DNA of 64,000 nucleotides. Origin: Allacma fusca. Its lineage: Eukaryota > Arthropoda > Collembola > Symphypleona > Sminthuridae. The stretch is taken from NCBI GenBank assembly GCA_947179485.1, contig OX359245.1:3701001-3765000 (forward strand). Reading direction: 5' to 3'. This document shows positions 48,226-58,765 of this stretch, one piece after another; the first letter of the stretch is position 1; every line of letters starts with the position of its first letter. Made by a program: the position numbers and the translations under genes. Below the pieces are notes generated by a model, which saw nothing but the letters and a program-made list of their open reading frames with translations, made no database searches and had not been told where the DNA came from.

Positions 48226-48628
48226 ATAGTTACAGCCTTTCGTGCAACAATACTGGCGTCATAATGTCGAAGCGTCTTTTCCTAGAATCAAAGCGTTCAT
48301 CTAAAAAAAAATTTGACCAGGTCTAATAATTGTTGTAAAGTTGTCGAGCATATTGCTTAACAAACACAATTTCAAAGCAAGGCTGGCTGATAAACATTTG
48401 GTCAGCTTAATTAGTTTAAAAATTACCATTTGAAACGCACCCTGTATAGCCTTTATTTATTACAACCTTTAATTATTGTAAAAAACATAACATCAGATTA
48501 ATTTAAAAATAATTCTGAAATTTATTTTTTGTCAACCAACCTACAGGCAACCTAACAAAATTTAAAATACTCCTGATACGACGTTGCCCCAAATTTGTCC
48601 TAAATATCCTAACATAATTCGGATGAGC

Positions 48629-48817
48629 TTATTTTTGTAGATGCTGGTTTATAAACCTCCTCATGTCAGTTTCCACACGATTTTTGTTTATTCTAACAAC
48701 AGAAAAAGCCTGCTCATTCCCATAATATACTAATTTTATATACGATGAAACATCCAAGTCAAATTCTTGAAATAAAATCTTCCCCAAATTCTTGTATAGA
48801 ACCTGATAACAATGCAA
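48629..48817 (-). pseudogene. Possible hAT-type transposase C-terminal fragment (copy 1)
   Basis: A 62-codon frame contains YGNEQAFSVVRINKN followed by a DMRRFINQHLQ helix. This resembles the dimerization motif (N-x-x-E-R-x-FS-x-x-x-x-IKT) at the end of hAT/ZBED transposases. The rest of a transposase is absent, so it is read as a relic. Identical copies lie at 54831-55019 and 61033-61221. The family is tentative. Confidence 0.3.
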
Positions 48818-48908
48818 AATGCAATTTACTTAAACATTAAATCCAATAATTTAATGTTCAAGATGAACTGACTTCAAACCAAATATTATTGTTCCACAAT
48901 ACTCTCAC

Positions 48909-49739
48909 ATGCCCCGAATTACATATGTATACATGGCTCAACTGAAAAAAGAATTTGCTTTAAAATCACAGAAAGTCTTATCAGATGGACAACATTTCTC
49001 TTCAGAGTTGAGATTTTTAAATGGTATGGAAATCATTTATGATCATCTTTCCAATACAGAGGATTCGCAATTCTTCGATGAAGATACAGAACGAGAAGCG
49101 AAAACAACGTCTGTTAAATATTACACAGCTGAATTTTTCTTGCTATCAAAAACCACTGTCCTCAAAAATACAAACCAGAAGAAAATCAACTGGGATAGTT
49201 ACTCGTGCAAAACGAAGGTCAACTTTCCGAGATATTTAAAAGAAGTCACTGAAATTCTACAAGTGTTTACAAGATATAAAGAAGATTTTGAAAAAATTTC
49301 TGCATTTCCTGATGCAAGCACTATTCTTCAGAATCTAGACAAGATGTATGCCCAACAAGATTTAAAAGCTCAAAAATCTGGAGAACGTACAAATAAACAG
49401 CCTACTCAACAGCATTGCTCCTCCAATTCTTCATCAACCATTATCCAACATAATAGAGGAAACCCCTACAATGCTCTCAAGAAATATTCAAATGGACCTT
49501 CATCTCGTAATTTTAACCGTTCAGGGAATTACCAGCGCTACAACCAGCATGCTAATAGTCATCATAACAACGGATTCCGAAATCCCCGAAGACCTCCTCG
49601 AAACAATTCTCGAAATTTTCACCAACAACAACAACAGTTAAAAGATCAGTTTCAAGAATCCCATGACAAGAATCAATCCAGAATTCCCATCAGCAATATT
49701 AGATTAGCTGATCTAGACCTTTCCACCACCAATAAATGA
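48909..49739 (+). CDS. Retroelement ORF1, putative RNA-binding, 276 aa (copy 1)
   Basis: The N-terminal half (about 1-150) is charged and predicted helical. The C-terminal half is low complexity, rich in Asn, Gln, Arg, Ser and His (NRSGNYQRYNQHANSHHNN, PRRPPRNNSRN, HQQQQQ). This is the kind of basic disordered tail that binds RNA in nucleocapsid-like proteins, though no zinc knuckle is present. It ends at a TGA (49737-49739), after which the same frame continues without interruption into the reverse transcriptase. A role in packaging the element RNA is inference. The ATG at 48909 was chosen as the first in frame after the upstream TGA. Confidence 0.65.
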   Translation: MPRITYVYMAQLKKEFALKSQKVLSDGQHFSSELRFLNGMEIIYDHLSNTEDSQFFDEDTEREAKTTSVKYYTAEFFLLSKTTVLKNTNQKKINWDSYSCKTKVNFPRYLKEVTEILQVFTRYKEDFEKISAFPDASTILQNLDKMYAQQDLKAQKSGERTNKQPTQQHCSSNSSSTIIQHNRGNPYNALKKYSNGPSSRNFNRSGNYQRYNQHANSHHNNGFRNPRRPPRNNSRNFHQQQQQLKDQFQESHDKNQSRIPISNIRLADLDLSTTNK

Positions 49740-51713
49740 GATGAAGATGGCTCAAACTCTAAGAATAATAAGTACAACCGAAGATTTATAAGCATCAACA
49801 AAATCACGCCACCAGAACTAAAATCATTCAATAAACAAATTACGAAGATAATAGCACTTACAAAAAACAGTGATTCGATTTTGCATAACCTGACAACAAT
49901 TAAAATTCCAACTCTTTTAGATTTAATATGTAAACTTGGCCCTAAATTTTGCCCACATACTATATTTAATAAGAATATTTTAAGAAATGAACTCAAGGAA
50001 GGAATTAGGAAAATTAGTTGGAAGCTATTTTTTAATGACAACGTTAATAATAACTTCACGAAACTCAAACAACTCTTACACAAAGCTAAAGTGGAAAATA
50101 ACGGTAAAACACACTGTGATTTAGAAGAAACCTTTTCCAGTGTAGACGCCATTGGTAATGCAACAGATGAATTTGTGACTAATAATAATTACTGTACAAA
50201 TTCATTCCCAAACCCTTTAATAATTAACTGGTGCAAAGAATTTCTTCACACCAACCAATTATTATTAATTTCGGCAGATAAAAATGCAGGTTTGGTAATT
50301 TGTAACACTGTTGACTATAATAACGAAGTATTTAAACAATTATATAACACAAATAACTATAGGGTTGTTAGCAAAGACGAATTTTCCGACAGCATATTTT
50401 TAATACGAAATGAAATAATTAATTATGAATCTCTATTTAAAAATATTTGTAAGCTTACATCCCTAATACCTGATAAATTCGCCCCAGCTAAATTTTATGT
50501 ACTACCAAAGGTTCATAAATTACAAACAAATGAGAATAAGTTTCCACCGGGAAGACCAATTAGTGCCAACTGTAACACGTTTAATAGACATGTTAGCAAA
50601 TTACTAGATATAATCCTACAACCAGTAATGCTTAATGTACCTCATATTATTTTAGATACGAATCATTTTTTACTATTACTGACTACAATCCATTTAAATC
50701 CAAATAGAAAGTACATGCTAACTACTTCGGACGTGGATTCCTTATATCCTTCATTACCCCCAAAAGTATGTATTAATAATATCATGGCCATTTTTAATGA
50801 ATACAATATAAATCCGTATAATTTGACTGAATTTATGCTTAAATTATTGCTTAAATGGACACTCTACAAAAACTATGTAATGTTTCAAGACATTATTCTG
50901 GAACAAATCTCAGGAATAGCAATGGGAAATACAGCAAGTGTAGCTATTGCTAACATAACTGTATTCAAAGAACTAATTAGTATTCTTTCACACAAACTAA
51001 TTGTATTCCACGGTAGATATATTGATGATATATTTTTTATTGTTGACGTAACAGAAATGACCAACTTTGATTTATGGCTACATGATAACTTTCAACATAA
51101 ATTTCTCAAGTTTACACATAAATTTAGTACTGATTCAGTTGAATTTCTGGATGTGATGGTCATATTGAAGCAAGGAAATATTTTAGAAACTTCACTTTTT
51201 AAAAAGCCAATGGTGAAACAACTTTACCTTCACTTCAATAGCAACCATTCTAAGAAAACCCTTCAAATCCTGCCTTACTCTCAAGGACTACGCATTATTA
51301 AACTCTGTTCAAGTTTGACTGACAGATTGGTTAAGTTACATAATCTAATGCTGGAATTCCTTAAACGTGAATATCCATTAGAATTATTAATTAATACTGT
51401 TAATAGACTACTAGCATTAGAAAGGGACTCATTACTGTTACCCAGGAAGCCTTTAATAATTAATTATATCTCCAAATTCAATCCAAGTTTATTTAGAGAC
51501 ACCAGGCCCATTACCATCAATAATGAAGTCAACACAATTTACCTGGCTTTAACATACAATAGTAATATCAGTAATATGAAAGACTTTGTACAGAATTTGT
51601 TTGTCAATAACCTAAATGCTATTACACATCCGGACTACACAGCAGTAGCAAAGCAAATCACAATAAAAACTGCTTTTAAGAGAAGCAACAATATTATAGA
51701 ATTGCTCAAGTAA
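49740..51713 (+). CDS. Reverse transcriptase of Penelope-like element, 657 codons, no AUG start (copy 1)
   Basis: RNA-dependent DNA polymerase. Counting from codon 48 of the frame (49881), landmarks are: ISADKNAGLVI (about 130-140), AKFYVLPKVHK (203-213), GRPISAN (224-230), TTSDVDSLYPSLP (281-293), SGIAMGNTASVAIAN (344-358), catalytic YIDD in GRYIDDIFF (378-386), VEFLDV (420-425), and YLHFNSNH plus LPYSQGLRI. These are typical of Penelope-like elements. The thumb ends with TAFKRSNNIIELLK, exactly where other family members continue into a zinc-binding linker and GIY-YIG nuclease; here a stop follows. No AUG occurs in the first 296 codons after the TGA, the first lying inside the polymerase domain. 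Expression therefore probably needs readthrough or recoding from ORF1. The frame has no other stop, so the domain looks intact. Confidence 0.85.
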   Translation, partial: DEDGSNSKNNKYNRRFISINKITPPELKSFNKQITKIIALTKNSDSILHNLTTIKIPTLLDLICKLGPKFCPHTIFNKNILRNELKEGIRKISWKLFFNDNVNNNFTKLKQLLHKAKVENNGKTHCDLEETFSSVDAIGNATDEFVTNNNYCTNSFPNPLIINWCKEFLHTNQLLLISADKNAGLVICNTVDYNNEVFKQLYNTNNYRVVSKDEFSDSIFLIRNEIINYESLFKNICKLTSLIPDKFAPAKFYVLPKVHKLQTNENKFPPGRPISANCNTFNRHVSKLLDIILQPVMLNVPHIILDTNHFLLLLTTIHLNPNRKYMLTTSDVDSLYPSLPPKVCINNIMAIFNEYNINPYNLTEFMLKLLLKWTLYKNYVMFQDIILEQISGIAMGNTASVAIANITVFKELISILSHKLIVFHGRYIDDIFFIVDVTEMTNFDLWLHDNFQHKFLKFTHKFSTDSVEFLDVMVILKQGNILETSLFKKPMVKQLYLHFNSNHSKKTLQILPYSQGLRIIKLCSSLTDRLVKLHNLMLEFLKREYPLELLINTVNRLLALERDSLLLPRKPLIINYISKFNPSLFRDTRPITINNEVNTIYLALTYNSNISNMKDFVQNLFVNNLNAITHPDYTAVAKQITIKTAFKRSNNIIELLK

Positions 51714-52311
51714 TACTTGCTTGAGTACTAACTATGCCCGCGAAATGTATAATTTTAAAGTGTTTAATGTGAGCTCACACTCAGCTTTCAAGTTGTAAGC
51801 CACACAGTCACAGCCTCCAACTCAAACCTGTGAAAGAGGGCAGTTCTGAATTACTTTAATTTTTCATAATTGTGTATTTTCCATAAAAATATTGCAAAAC
51901 CCTAAAAGGATTTTGACATGTAAGCATTTTTATATTCACTATTTCTACTGGAAATTGCAATATTCTACTATAAGGATTGAATTGTGGGTTTTTTATTTGT
52001 TTTTATTTGTTTTTATTATGTATCTCTAATACGAGCCAATGTTTTTTATCATGTCTCTATTACGAACCAATGTTTTTTACGTAAGGCAATGATTTATGTT
52101 TAGCTACATACTACCAATCAGAATAGCGTCACCTGTCACATTATTATAATCGTTTGGACTTATTCATTACCTGTGAATTTCTCCTTGTTTTCCAGTACAC
52201 ATTCTATCTGAAGAACTCACTGCTGTGGACAATTACTCACTTATTTTTCACCATTACTAATTATTCAAAGTAAGATTTTGAGCCGCCATTATGTATGAAT
52301 ATAATTTTATA
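51714..52311. other. 3' non-coding part of the retroelement (copy 1)
   Basis: No frame. It contains a TTTTTATTTG direct repeat near 51990-52015 and a duplicated phrase (TACGAGCCAATGTTTTTTA / TACGAACCAATGTTTTTTA at about 52031 and 52061). A CTGAAGA at 52208-52214 resembles part of a hammerhead core, but the rest of the ribozyme was not found. The same sequence is at 57916-58513. Confidence 0.5.
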
Positions 52312-52563
52312 GGGATCCCCTTGACATTGGAGTTTCGACAAAAGGACTTGAGTGCTGCTGGATGGGAGGAATCTCCGGAGATGGAATATTAATCATCAAA
52401 ATAATTTTCAAAACAGATCCAATTGATATTGAGTAATTCTTGCTCGAGGTTTTAATACATCGAAATGGCCGATATCAATTCATTGACTTGTACATATTAC
52501 TACATTATAGACTACAGTACATTATTAGATACTCGTTTAATTTTTTGTTCAAATTGTAGACAG

Positions 52564-53353
52564 TTATAGAAGTATACCCGTGAGATATTTATAAGGAAAT
52601 ACTCCAAAACTACTGGAAGAAACGATCAGAGAAGAGACTGTGAAGATCATAAATGGTTGCAGATTCAGAGCACCAGCATCCGGGTCGATGGTGGTGGATG
52701 TGGTTTTCATTACTCTTGGGTCGTGCTCTTCTATACTGTTGATGTTACACATGTGTTTGTCCTGATCTGGGTCGCAGGTGCAAGTCATAATGTGGCTCGT
52801 GTCATTTAGGACATATGTGATGACTACGTTGTCCTTCACACATTGGACCTCTATTCCTTTGGGGCTCGGAGCGGGAGCACATCCCCTCTTCACGAGAGGT
52901 CCTCGAGTTTGGGAGTAACAAGTGGAACACTCTTCATACTCGGTGTCGTTCAACTCATAGCCGTTGCCAATCTGTGCATTATATATCGAGGGTCGATCGC
53001 AGGATCCGAAATTGTAATGAATGGTTTCATTTGCGGCAGCATCCGGGTCCATATTCTTTTCACATTTAATGCAAACTCCTAATAACCAGCAAAACTGGGT
53101 GCGTATAATTATTGCCGTTCATAAAAAATTCCATGAAACAGTATTTATATGTTGGGACTTTTTTCAGTATTTTGTTTGAACTAATTAAAAAATGGTTAGT
53201 GGATATAAATATGTTCTTTTGCGTTCCCCACAGAAGCTGACCTTTTTCACCGACGGGTTTGACGGAGTCTACTAACTGAATGCAGTTATTGATAACCAGT
53301 GACAGAAAAATCAATGTCAATACCAGAATCTTCTCATTCTCCATCGTTGTCAT
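52564..53353 (-). CDS. Ly6/uPAR-type GPI-anchored protein, 208 aa (array copy 2)
   Basis: Exons 53242-53353 and 52564-53078. The product is identical to the copy at 46362-47151, including signal peptide, ten cysteines, terminal CN and hydrophobic tail. This copy lies between two retroelements: one ends 250 bp beyond its 3' end and the next begins about 1.7 kb upstream. All of segment A is retained, so its promoter should be preserved. Confidence 0.78.
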
Positions 53354-54830
53354 TATAATGTCCGGAGGAAATTTATCATTTATTTTATTCCTTTGGAGAA
53401 AATAATCCGTCCACTTAATCTATGTGTAAATTGGCCAGTACACACAAAAATTCCAAATTTTGAGGGTAAGCGAGAATTATTCATACAATTTAATAATCGA
53501 GGGACTGTAGTAGGATCGTGGGACGTATGCTTGTATTTTTGTATTTGTAGGGATTTCAAAAATCCTTGTTACTAAAAGCTTCTTCGTAGTATCGTAGTGT
53601 AGTAGTAGTTACATAGTTAGTGTTAGTAGTAGTGATTAGTGATGGTTGCCGGCCTTGAACCATAATGAAGCAGAGCGTTTCATTTTTTTCTTTCATTTTT
53701 TTACGCAAAAAAATTCTTTAAAATAAAAAAAAAACATTTTTTCTATTATTTAAAATTTCTTTTGTGTTGATTTGGACAGAATAAAATTAAGTTGAACATT
53801 ATTTTTTGGTAACTATAACTTAAGCTTTTCAGAATACAAAAAAGATATAAATGTAAAAAATATAGAGCAGAAATACCTCATTGCTAAACAATTTATACAT
53901 GCATTTTGGAATTTTTACGGTTAATTCGAATAAATTACCACTTGATTATTATGTATACGCCTTTGAATATTTAGTACTGTGTGGTTGATGTGATCAGTTA
54001 TCTTCTTTTACCCAACACTATTAATTTTCTAACTGTGGGTAAATCGTCCATTAGTACATACCAGACATTGAATGAATTAAAATTATGTATAGCTGTCTTG
54101 CATTGCTAGCGTTCTGGATGATGCAAAATTTTGTACCCTTTCATGGTCAAAAATCAAGTAATGTAATAATCAAGAACCTATAAGTATGTTTACATTTTTT
54201 GAAAATAATATCAATTTTTGTAAGCCATGTTTGAATGTTCCACGTCCACCTGAACAAAATCTCCGCAAATAGCCTACACTTACTTGCATATACTTGACTG
54301 GCTCATTTAACCGTAGTAATAATTAGCCCACTCGATTTTTAAAATACAAATAATTCGTCACTGGTGCTCGACTTTAGCGAAAGAGTCGCTGTCATGAATA
54401 TATTGAAATTACACTAGAAGACTGAAAATAGTTACAGCCTTTCGTGCAACAATACTGGCGTCATAATGTCGAAGCGTCTTTTCCTAGAATCAAAGCGTTC
54501 ATCTAAAAAAAAATTTGACCAGGTCTAATAATTGTTGTAAAGTTGTCGAGCATATTGCTTAACAAACACAATTTCAAAGCAAGGCTGGCTGATAAACATT
54601 TGGTCAGCTTAATTAGTTTAAAAATTACCATTTGAAACGCACCCTGTATAGCCTTTATTTATTACAACCTTTAATTATTGTAAAAAACATAACATCAGAT
54701 TAATTTAAAAATAATTCTGAAATTTATTTTTTGTCAACCAACCTACAGGCAACCTAACAAAATTTAAAATACTCCTGATACGACGTTGCCCCAAATTTGT
54801 CCTAAATATCCTAACATAATTCGGATGAGC

Positions 54831-55019
54831 TTATTTTTGTAGATGCTGGTTTATAAACCTCCTCATGTCAGTTTCCACACGATTTTTGTTTATTCTAACA
54901 ACAGAAAAAGCCTGCTCATTCCCATAATATACTAATTTTATATACGATGAAACATCCAAGTCAAATTCTTGAAATAAAATCTTCCCCAAATTCTTGTATA
55001 GAACCTGATAACAATGCAA
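54831..55019 (-). pseudogene. Possible hAT transposase fragment (copy 2)
   Basis: Identical to 48629-48817; carried by the array duplication. Confidence 0.28.
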
Positions 55020-55110
55020 AATGCAATTTACTTAAACATTAAATCCAATAATTTAATGTTCAAGATGAACTGACTTCAAACCAAATATTATTGTTCCACA
55101 ATACTCTCAC

Positions 55111-55941
55111 ATGCCCCGAATTACATATGTATACATGGCTCAACTGAAAAAAGAATTTGCTTTAAAATCACAGAAAGTCTTATCAGATGGACAACATTTC
55201 TCTTCAGAGTTGAGATTTTTAAATGGTATGGAAATCATTTATGATCATCTTTCCAATACAGAGGATTCGCAATTCTTCGATGAAGATACAGAACGAGAAG
55301 CGAAAACAACGTCTGTTAAATATTACACAGCTGAATTTTTCTTGCTATCAAAAACCACTGTCCTCAAAAATACAAACCAGAAGAAAATCAACTGGGATAG
55401 TTACTCGTGCAAAACGAAGGTCAACTTTCCGAGATATTTAAAAGAAGTCACTGAAATTCTACAAGTGTTTACAAGATATAAAGAAGATTTTGAAAAAATT
55501 TCTGCATTTCCTGATGCAAGCACTATTCTTCAGAATCTAGACAAGATGTATGCCCAACAAGATTTAAAAGCTCAAAAATCTGGAGAACGTACAAATAAAC
55601 AGCCTACTCAACAGCATTGCTCCTCCAATTCTTCATCAACCATTATCCAACATAATAGAGGAAACCCCTACAATGCTCTCAAGAAATATTCAAATGGACC
55701 TTCATCTCGTAATTTTAACCGTTCAGGGAATTACCAGCGCTACAACCAGCATGCTAATAGTCATCATAACAACGGATTCCGAAATCCCCGAAGACCTCCT
55801 CGAAACAATTCTCGAAATTTTCACCAACAACAACAACAGTTAAAAGATCAGTTTCAAGAATCCCATGACAAGAATCAATCCAGAATTCCCATCAGCAATA
55901 TTAGATTAGCTGATCTAGACCTTTCCACCACCAATAAATGA
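55111..55941 (+). CDS. Retroelement ORF1 (copy 2)
   Basis: 276 aa, identical in translation to 48909-49739, including the Asn/Gln/Arg-rich tail and the terminal TGA (55939-55941). Confidence 0.65.
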   Translation: MPRITYVYMAQLKKEFALKSQKVLSDGQHFSSELRFLNGMEIIYDHLSNTEDSQFFDEDTEREAKTTSVKYYTAEFFLLSKTTVLKNTNQKKINWDSYSCKTKVNFPRYLKEVTEILQVFTRYKEDFEKISAFPDASTILQNLDKMYAQQDLKAQKSGERTNKQPTQQHCSSNSSSTIIQHNRGNPYNALKKYSNGPSSRNFNRSGNYQRYNQHANSHHNNGFRNPRRPPRNNSRNFHQQQQQLKDQFQESHDKNQSRIPISNIRLADLDLSTTNK

Positions 55942-57915
55942 GATGAAGATGGCTCAAACTCTAAGAATAATAAGTACAACCGAAGATTTATAAGCATCAA
56001 CAAAATCACGCCACCAGAACTAAAATCATTCAATAAACAAATTACGAAGATAATAGCACTTACAAAAAACAGTGATTCGATTTTGCATAACCTGACAACA
56101 ATTAAAATTCCAACTCTTTTAGATTTAATATGTAAACTTGGCCCTAAATTTTGCCCACATACTATATTTAATAAGAATATTTTAAGAAATGAACTCAAGG
56201 AAGGAATTAGGAAAATTAGTTGGAAGCTATTTTTTAATGACAACGTTAATAATAACTTCACGAAACTCAAACAACTCTTACACAAAGCTAAAGTGGAAAA
56301 TAACGGTAAAACACACTGTGATTTAGAAGAAACCTTTTCCAGTGTAGACGCCATTGGTAATGCAACAGATGAATTTGTGACTAATAATAATTACTGTACA
56401 AATTCATTCCCAAACCCTTTAATAATTAACTGGTGCAAAGAATTTCTTCACACCAACCAATTATTATTAATTTCGGCAGATAAAAATGCAGGTTTGGTAA
56501 TTTGTAACACTGTTGACTATAATAACGAAGTATTTAAACAATTATATAACACAAATAACTATAGGGTTGTTAGCAAAGACGAATTTTCCGACAGCATATT
56601 TTTAATACGAAATGAAATAATTAATTATGAATCTCTATTTAAAAATATTTGTAAGCTTACATCCCTAATACCTGATAAATTCGCCCCAGCTAAATTTTAT
56701 GTACTACCAAAGGTTCATAAATTACAAACAAATGAGAATAAGTTTCCACCGGGAAGACCAATTAGTGCCAACTGTAACACGTTTAATAGACATGTTAGCA
56801 AATTACTAGATATAATCCTACAACCAGTAATGCTTAATGTACCTCATATTATTTTAGATACGAATCATTTTTTACTATTACTGACTACAATCCATTTAAA
56901 TCCAAATAGAAAGTACATGCTAACTACTTCGGACGTGGATTCCTTATATCCTTCATTACCCCCAAAAGTATGTATTAATAATATCATGGCCATTTTTAAT
57001 GAATACAATATAAATCCGTATAATTTGACTGAATTTATGCTTAAATTATTGCTTAAATGGACACTCTACAAAAACTATGTAATGTTTCAAGACATTATTC
57101 TGGAACAAATCTCAGGAATAGCAATGGGAAATACAGCAAGTGTAGCTATTGCTAACATAACTGTATTCAAAGAACTAATTAGTATTCTTTCACACAAACT
57201 AATTGTATTCCACGGTAGATATATTGATGATATATTTTTTATTGTTGACGTAACAGAAATGACCAACTTTGATTTATGGCTACATGATAACTTTCAACAT
57301 AAATTTCTCAAGTTTACACATAAATTTAGTACTGATTCAGTTGAATTTCTGGATGTGATGGTCATATTGAAGCAAGGAAATATTTTAGAAACTTCACTTT
57401 TTAAAAAGCCAATGGTGAAACAACTTTACCTTCACTTCAATAGCAACCATTCTAAGAAAACCCTTCAAATCCTGCCTTACTCTCAAGGACTACGCATTAT
57501 TAAACTCTGTTCAAGTTTGACTGACAGATTGGTTAAGTTACATAATCTAATGCTGGAATTCCTTAAACGTGAATATCCATTAGAATTATTAATTAATACT
57601 GTTAATAGACTACTAGCATTAGAAAGGGACTCATTACTGTTACCCAGGAAGCCTTTAATAATTAATTATATCTCCAAATTCAATCCAAGTTTATTTAGAG
57701 ACACCAGGCCCATTACCATCAATAATGAAGTCAACACAATTTACCTGGCTTTAACATACAATAGTAATATCAGTAATATGAAAGACTTTGTACAGAATTT
57801 GTTTGTCAATAACCTAAATGCTATTACACATCCGGACTACACAGCAGTAGCAAAGCAAATCACAATAAAAACTGCTTTTAAGAGAAGCAACAATATTATA
57901 GAATTGCTCAAGTAA
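55942..57915 (+). CDS. Reverse transcriptase of Penelope-like element (copy 2)
   Basis: Identical in translation to 49740-51713, in frame with its ORF1 across a single TGA, with the YIDD catalytic motif intact and no endonuclease. Since the two copies are products of one duplication, their agreement is not independent evidence that the TGA is selected. Confidence 0.85.
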   Translation, partial: DEDGSNSKNNKYNRRFISINKITPPELKSFNKQITKIIALTKNSDSILHNLTTIKIPTLLDLICKLGPKFCPHTIFNKNILRNELKEGIRKISWKLFFNDNVNNNFTKLKQLLHKAKVENNGKTHCDLEETFSSVDAIGNATDEFVTNNNYCTNSFPNPLIINWCKEFLHTNQLLLISADKNAGLVICNTVDYNNEVFKQLYNTNNYRVVSKDEFSDSIFLIRNEIINYESLFKNICKLTSLIPDKFAPAKFYVLPKVHKLQTNENKFPPGRPISANCNTFNRHVSKLLDIILQPVMLNVPHIILDTNHFLLLLTTIHLNPNRKYMLTTSDVDSLYPSLPPKVCINNIMAIFNEYNINPYNLTEFMLKLLLKWTLYKNYVMFQDIILEQISGIAMGNTASVAIANITVFKELISILSHKLIVFHGRYIDDIFFIVDVTEMTNFDLWLHDNFQHKFLKFTHKFSTDSVEFLDVMVILKQGNILETSLFKKPMVKQLYLHFNSNHSKKTLQILPYSQGLRIIKLCSSLTDRLVKLHNLMLEFLKREYPLELLINTVNRLLALERDSLLLPRKPLIINYISKFNPSLFRDTRPITINNEVNTIYLALTYNSNISNMKDFVQNLFVNNLNAITHPDYTAVAKQITIKTAFKRSNNIIELLK

Positions 57916-58765
57916 TACTTGCTTGAGTACTAACTATGCCCGCGAAATGTATAATTTTAAAGTGTTTAATGTGAGCTCACACTCAGCTTTCAAGTTGTAA
58001 GCCACACAGTCACAGCCTCCAACTCAAACCTGTGAAAGAGGGCAGTTCTGAATTACTTTAATTTTTCATAATTGTGTATTTTCCATAAAAATATTGCAAA
58101 ACCCTAAAAGGATTTTGACATGTAAGCATTTTTATATTCACTATTTCTACTGGAAATTGCAATATTCTACTATAAGGATTGAATTGTGGGTTTTTTATTT
58201 GTTTTTATTTGTTTTTATTATGTATCTCTAATACGAGCCAATGTTTTTTATCATGTCTCTATTACGAACCAATGTTTTTTACGTAAGGCAATGATTTATG
58301 TTTAGCTACATACTACCAATCAGAATAGCGTCACCTGTCACATTATTATAATCGTTTGGACTTATTCATTACCTGTGAATTTCTCCTTGTTTTCCAGTAC
58401 ACATTCTATCTGAAGAACTCACTGCTGTGGACAATTACTCACTTATTTTTCACCATTACTAATTATTCAAAGTAAGATTTTGAGCCGCCATTATGTATGA
58501 ATATAATTTTATAGGGATCCCCTTGACATTGGAGTTTCGACAAAAGGACTTGAGTGCTGCTGGATGGGAGGAATCTCCGGAGATGGAATATTAATCATCA
58601 AAATAATTTTCAAAACAGATCCAATTGATATTGAGTAATTCTTGCTCGAGGTTTTAATACATCGAAATGGCCGATATCAATTCATTGACTTGTACATATT
58701 ACTACATTATAGACTACAGTACATTATTAGATACTCGTTTAATTTTTTGTTCAAATTGTAGACAG

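Larger units (their letters stand above)
48859..52311 (+). mobile_element. Penelope-like retroelement, endonuclease-lacking (copy 1)
   Basis: Segment B of the array. It holds two same-frame ORFs (48909-49739 and 49740-51713) and about 600 bp of 3' sequence. The open frame reaches back to a TGA only five bases into B, 45 bases before the first ATG, so the 5' end may be truncated, as is common for retroelements. No GIY-YIG endonuclease and no RNase H are encoded. No LTR was found inside B, although the flanking A segments form direct repeats around it. Confidence 0.8.
55061..58513 (+). mobile_element. Penelope-like retroelement (copy 2)
   Basis: Second copy of segment B, offset by exactly 6,202 bp. 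No disabling change was seen relative to copy 1, and both copies have the same boundaries with A. This points to copying of the A+B unit rather than two separate insertions. Confidence 0.8.

Noticed and set aside
49673..50152. 159-codon minus-strand frame opposite the retroelement ORFs
   Set aside because: It is antisense to the ORF1/reverse transcriptase junction and its leucine-rich composition reflects that. No independent evidence.
52208..52214. CTGAAGA as the core of a hammerhead ribozyme, sometimes present in Penelope-like elements
   Set aside because: No GAAA with suitable stem pairing was found within range.
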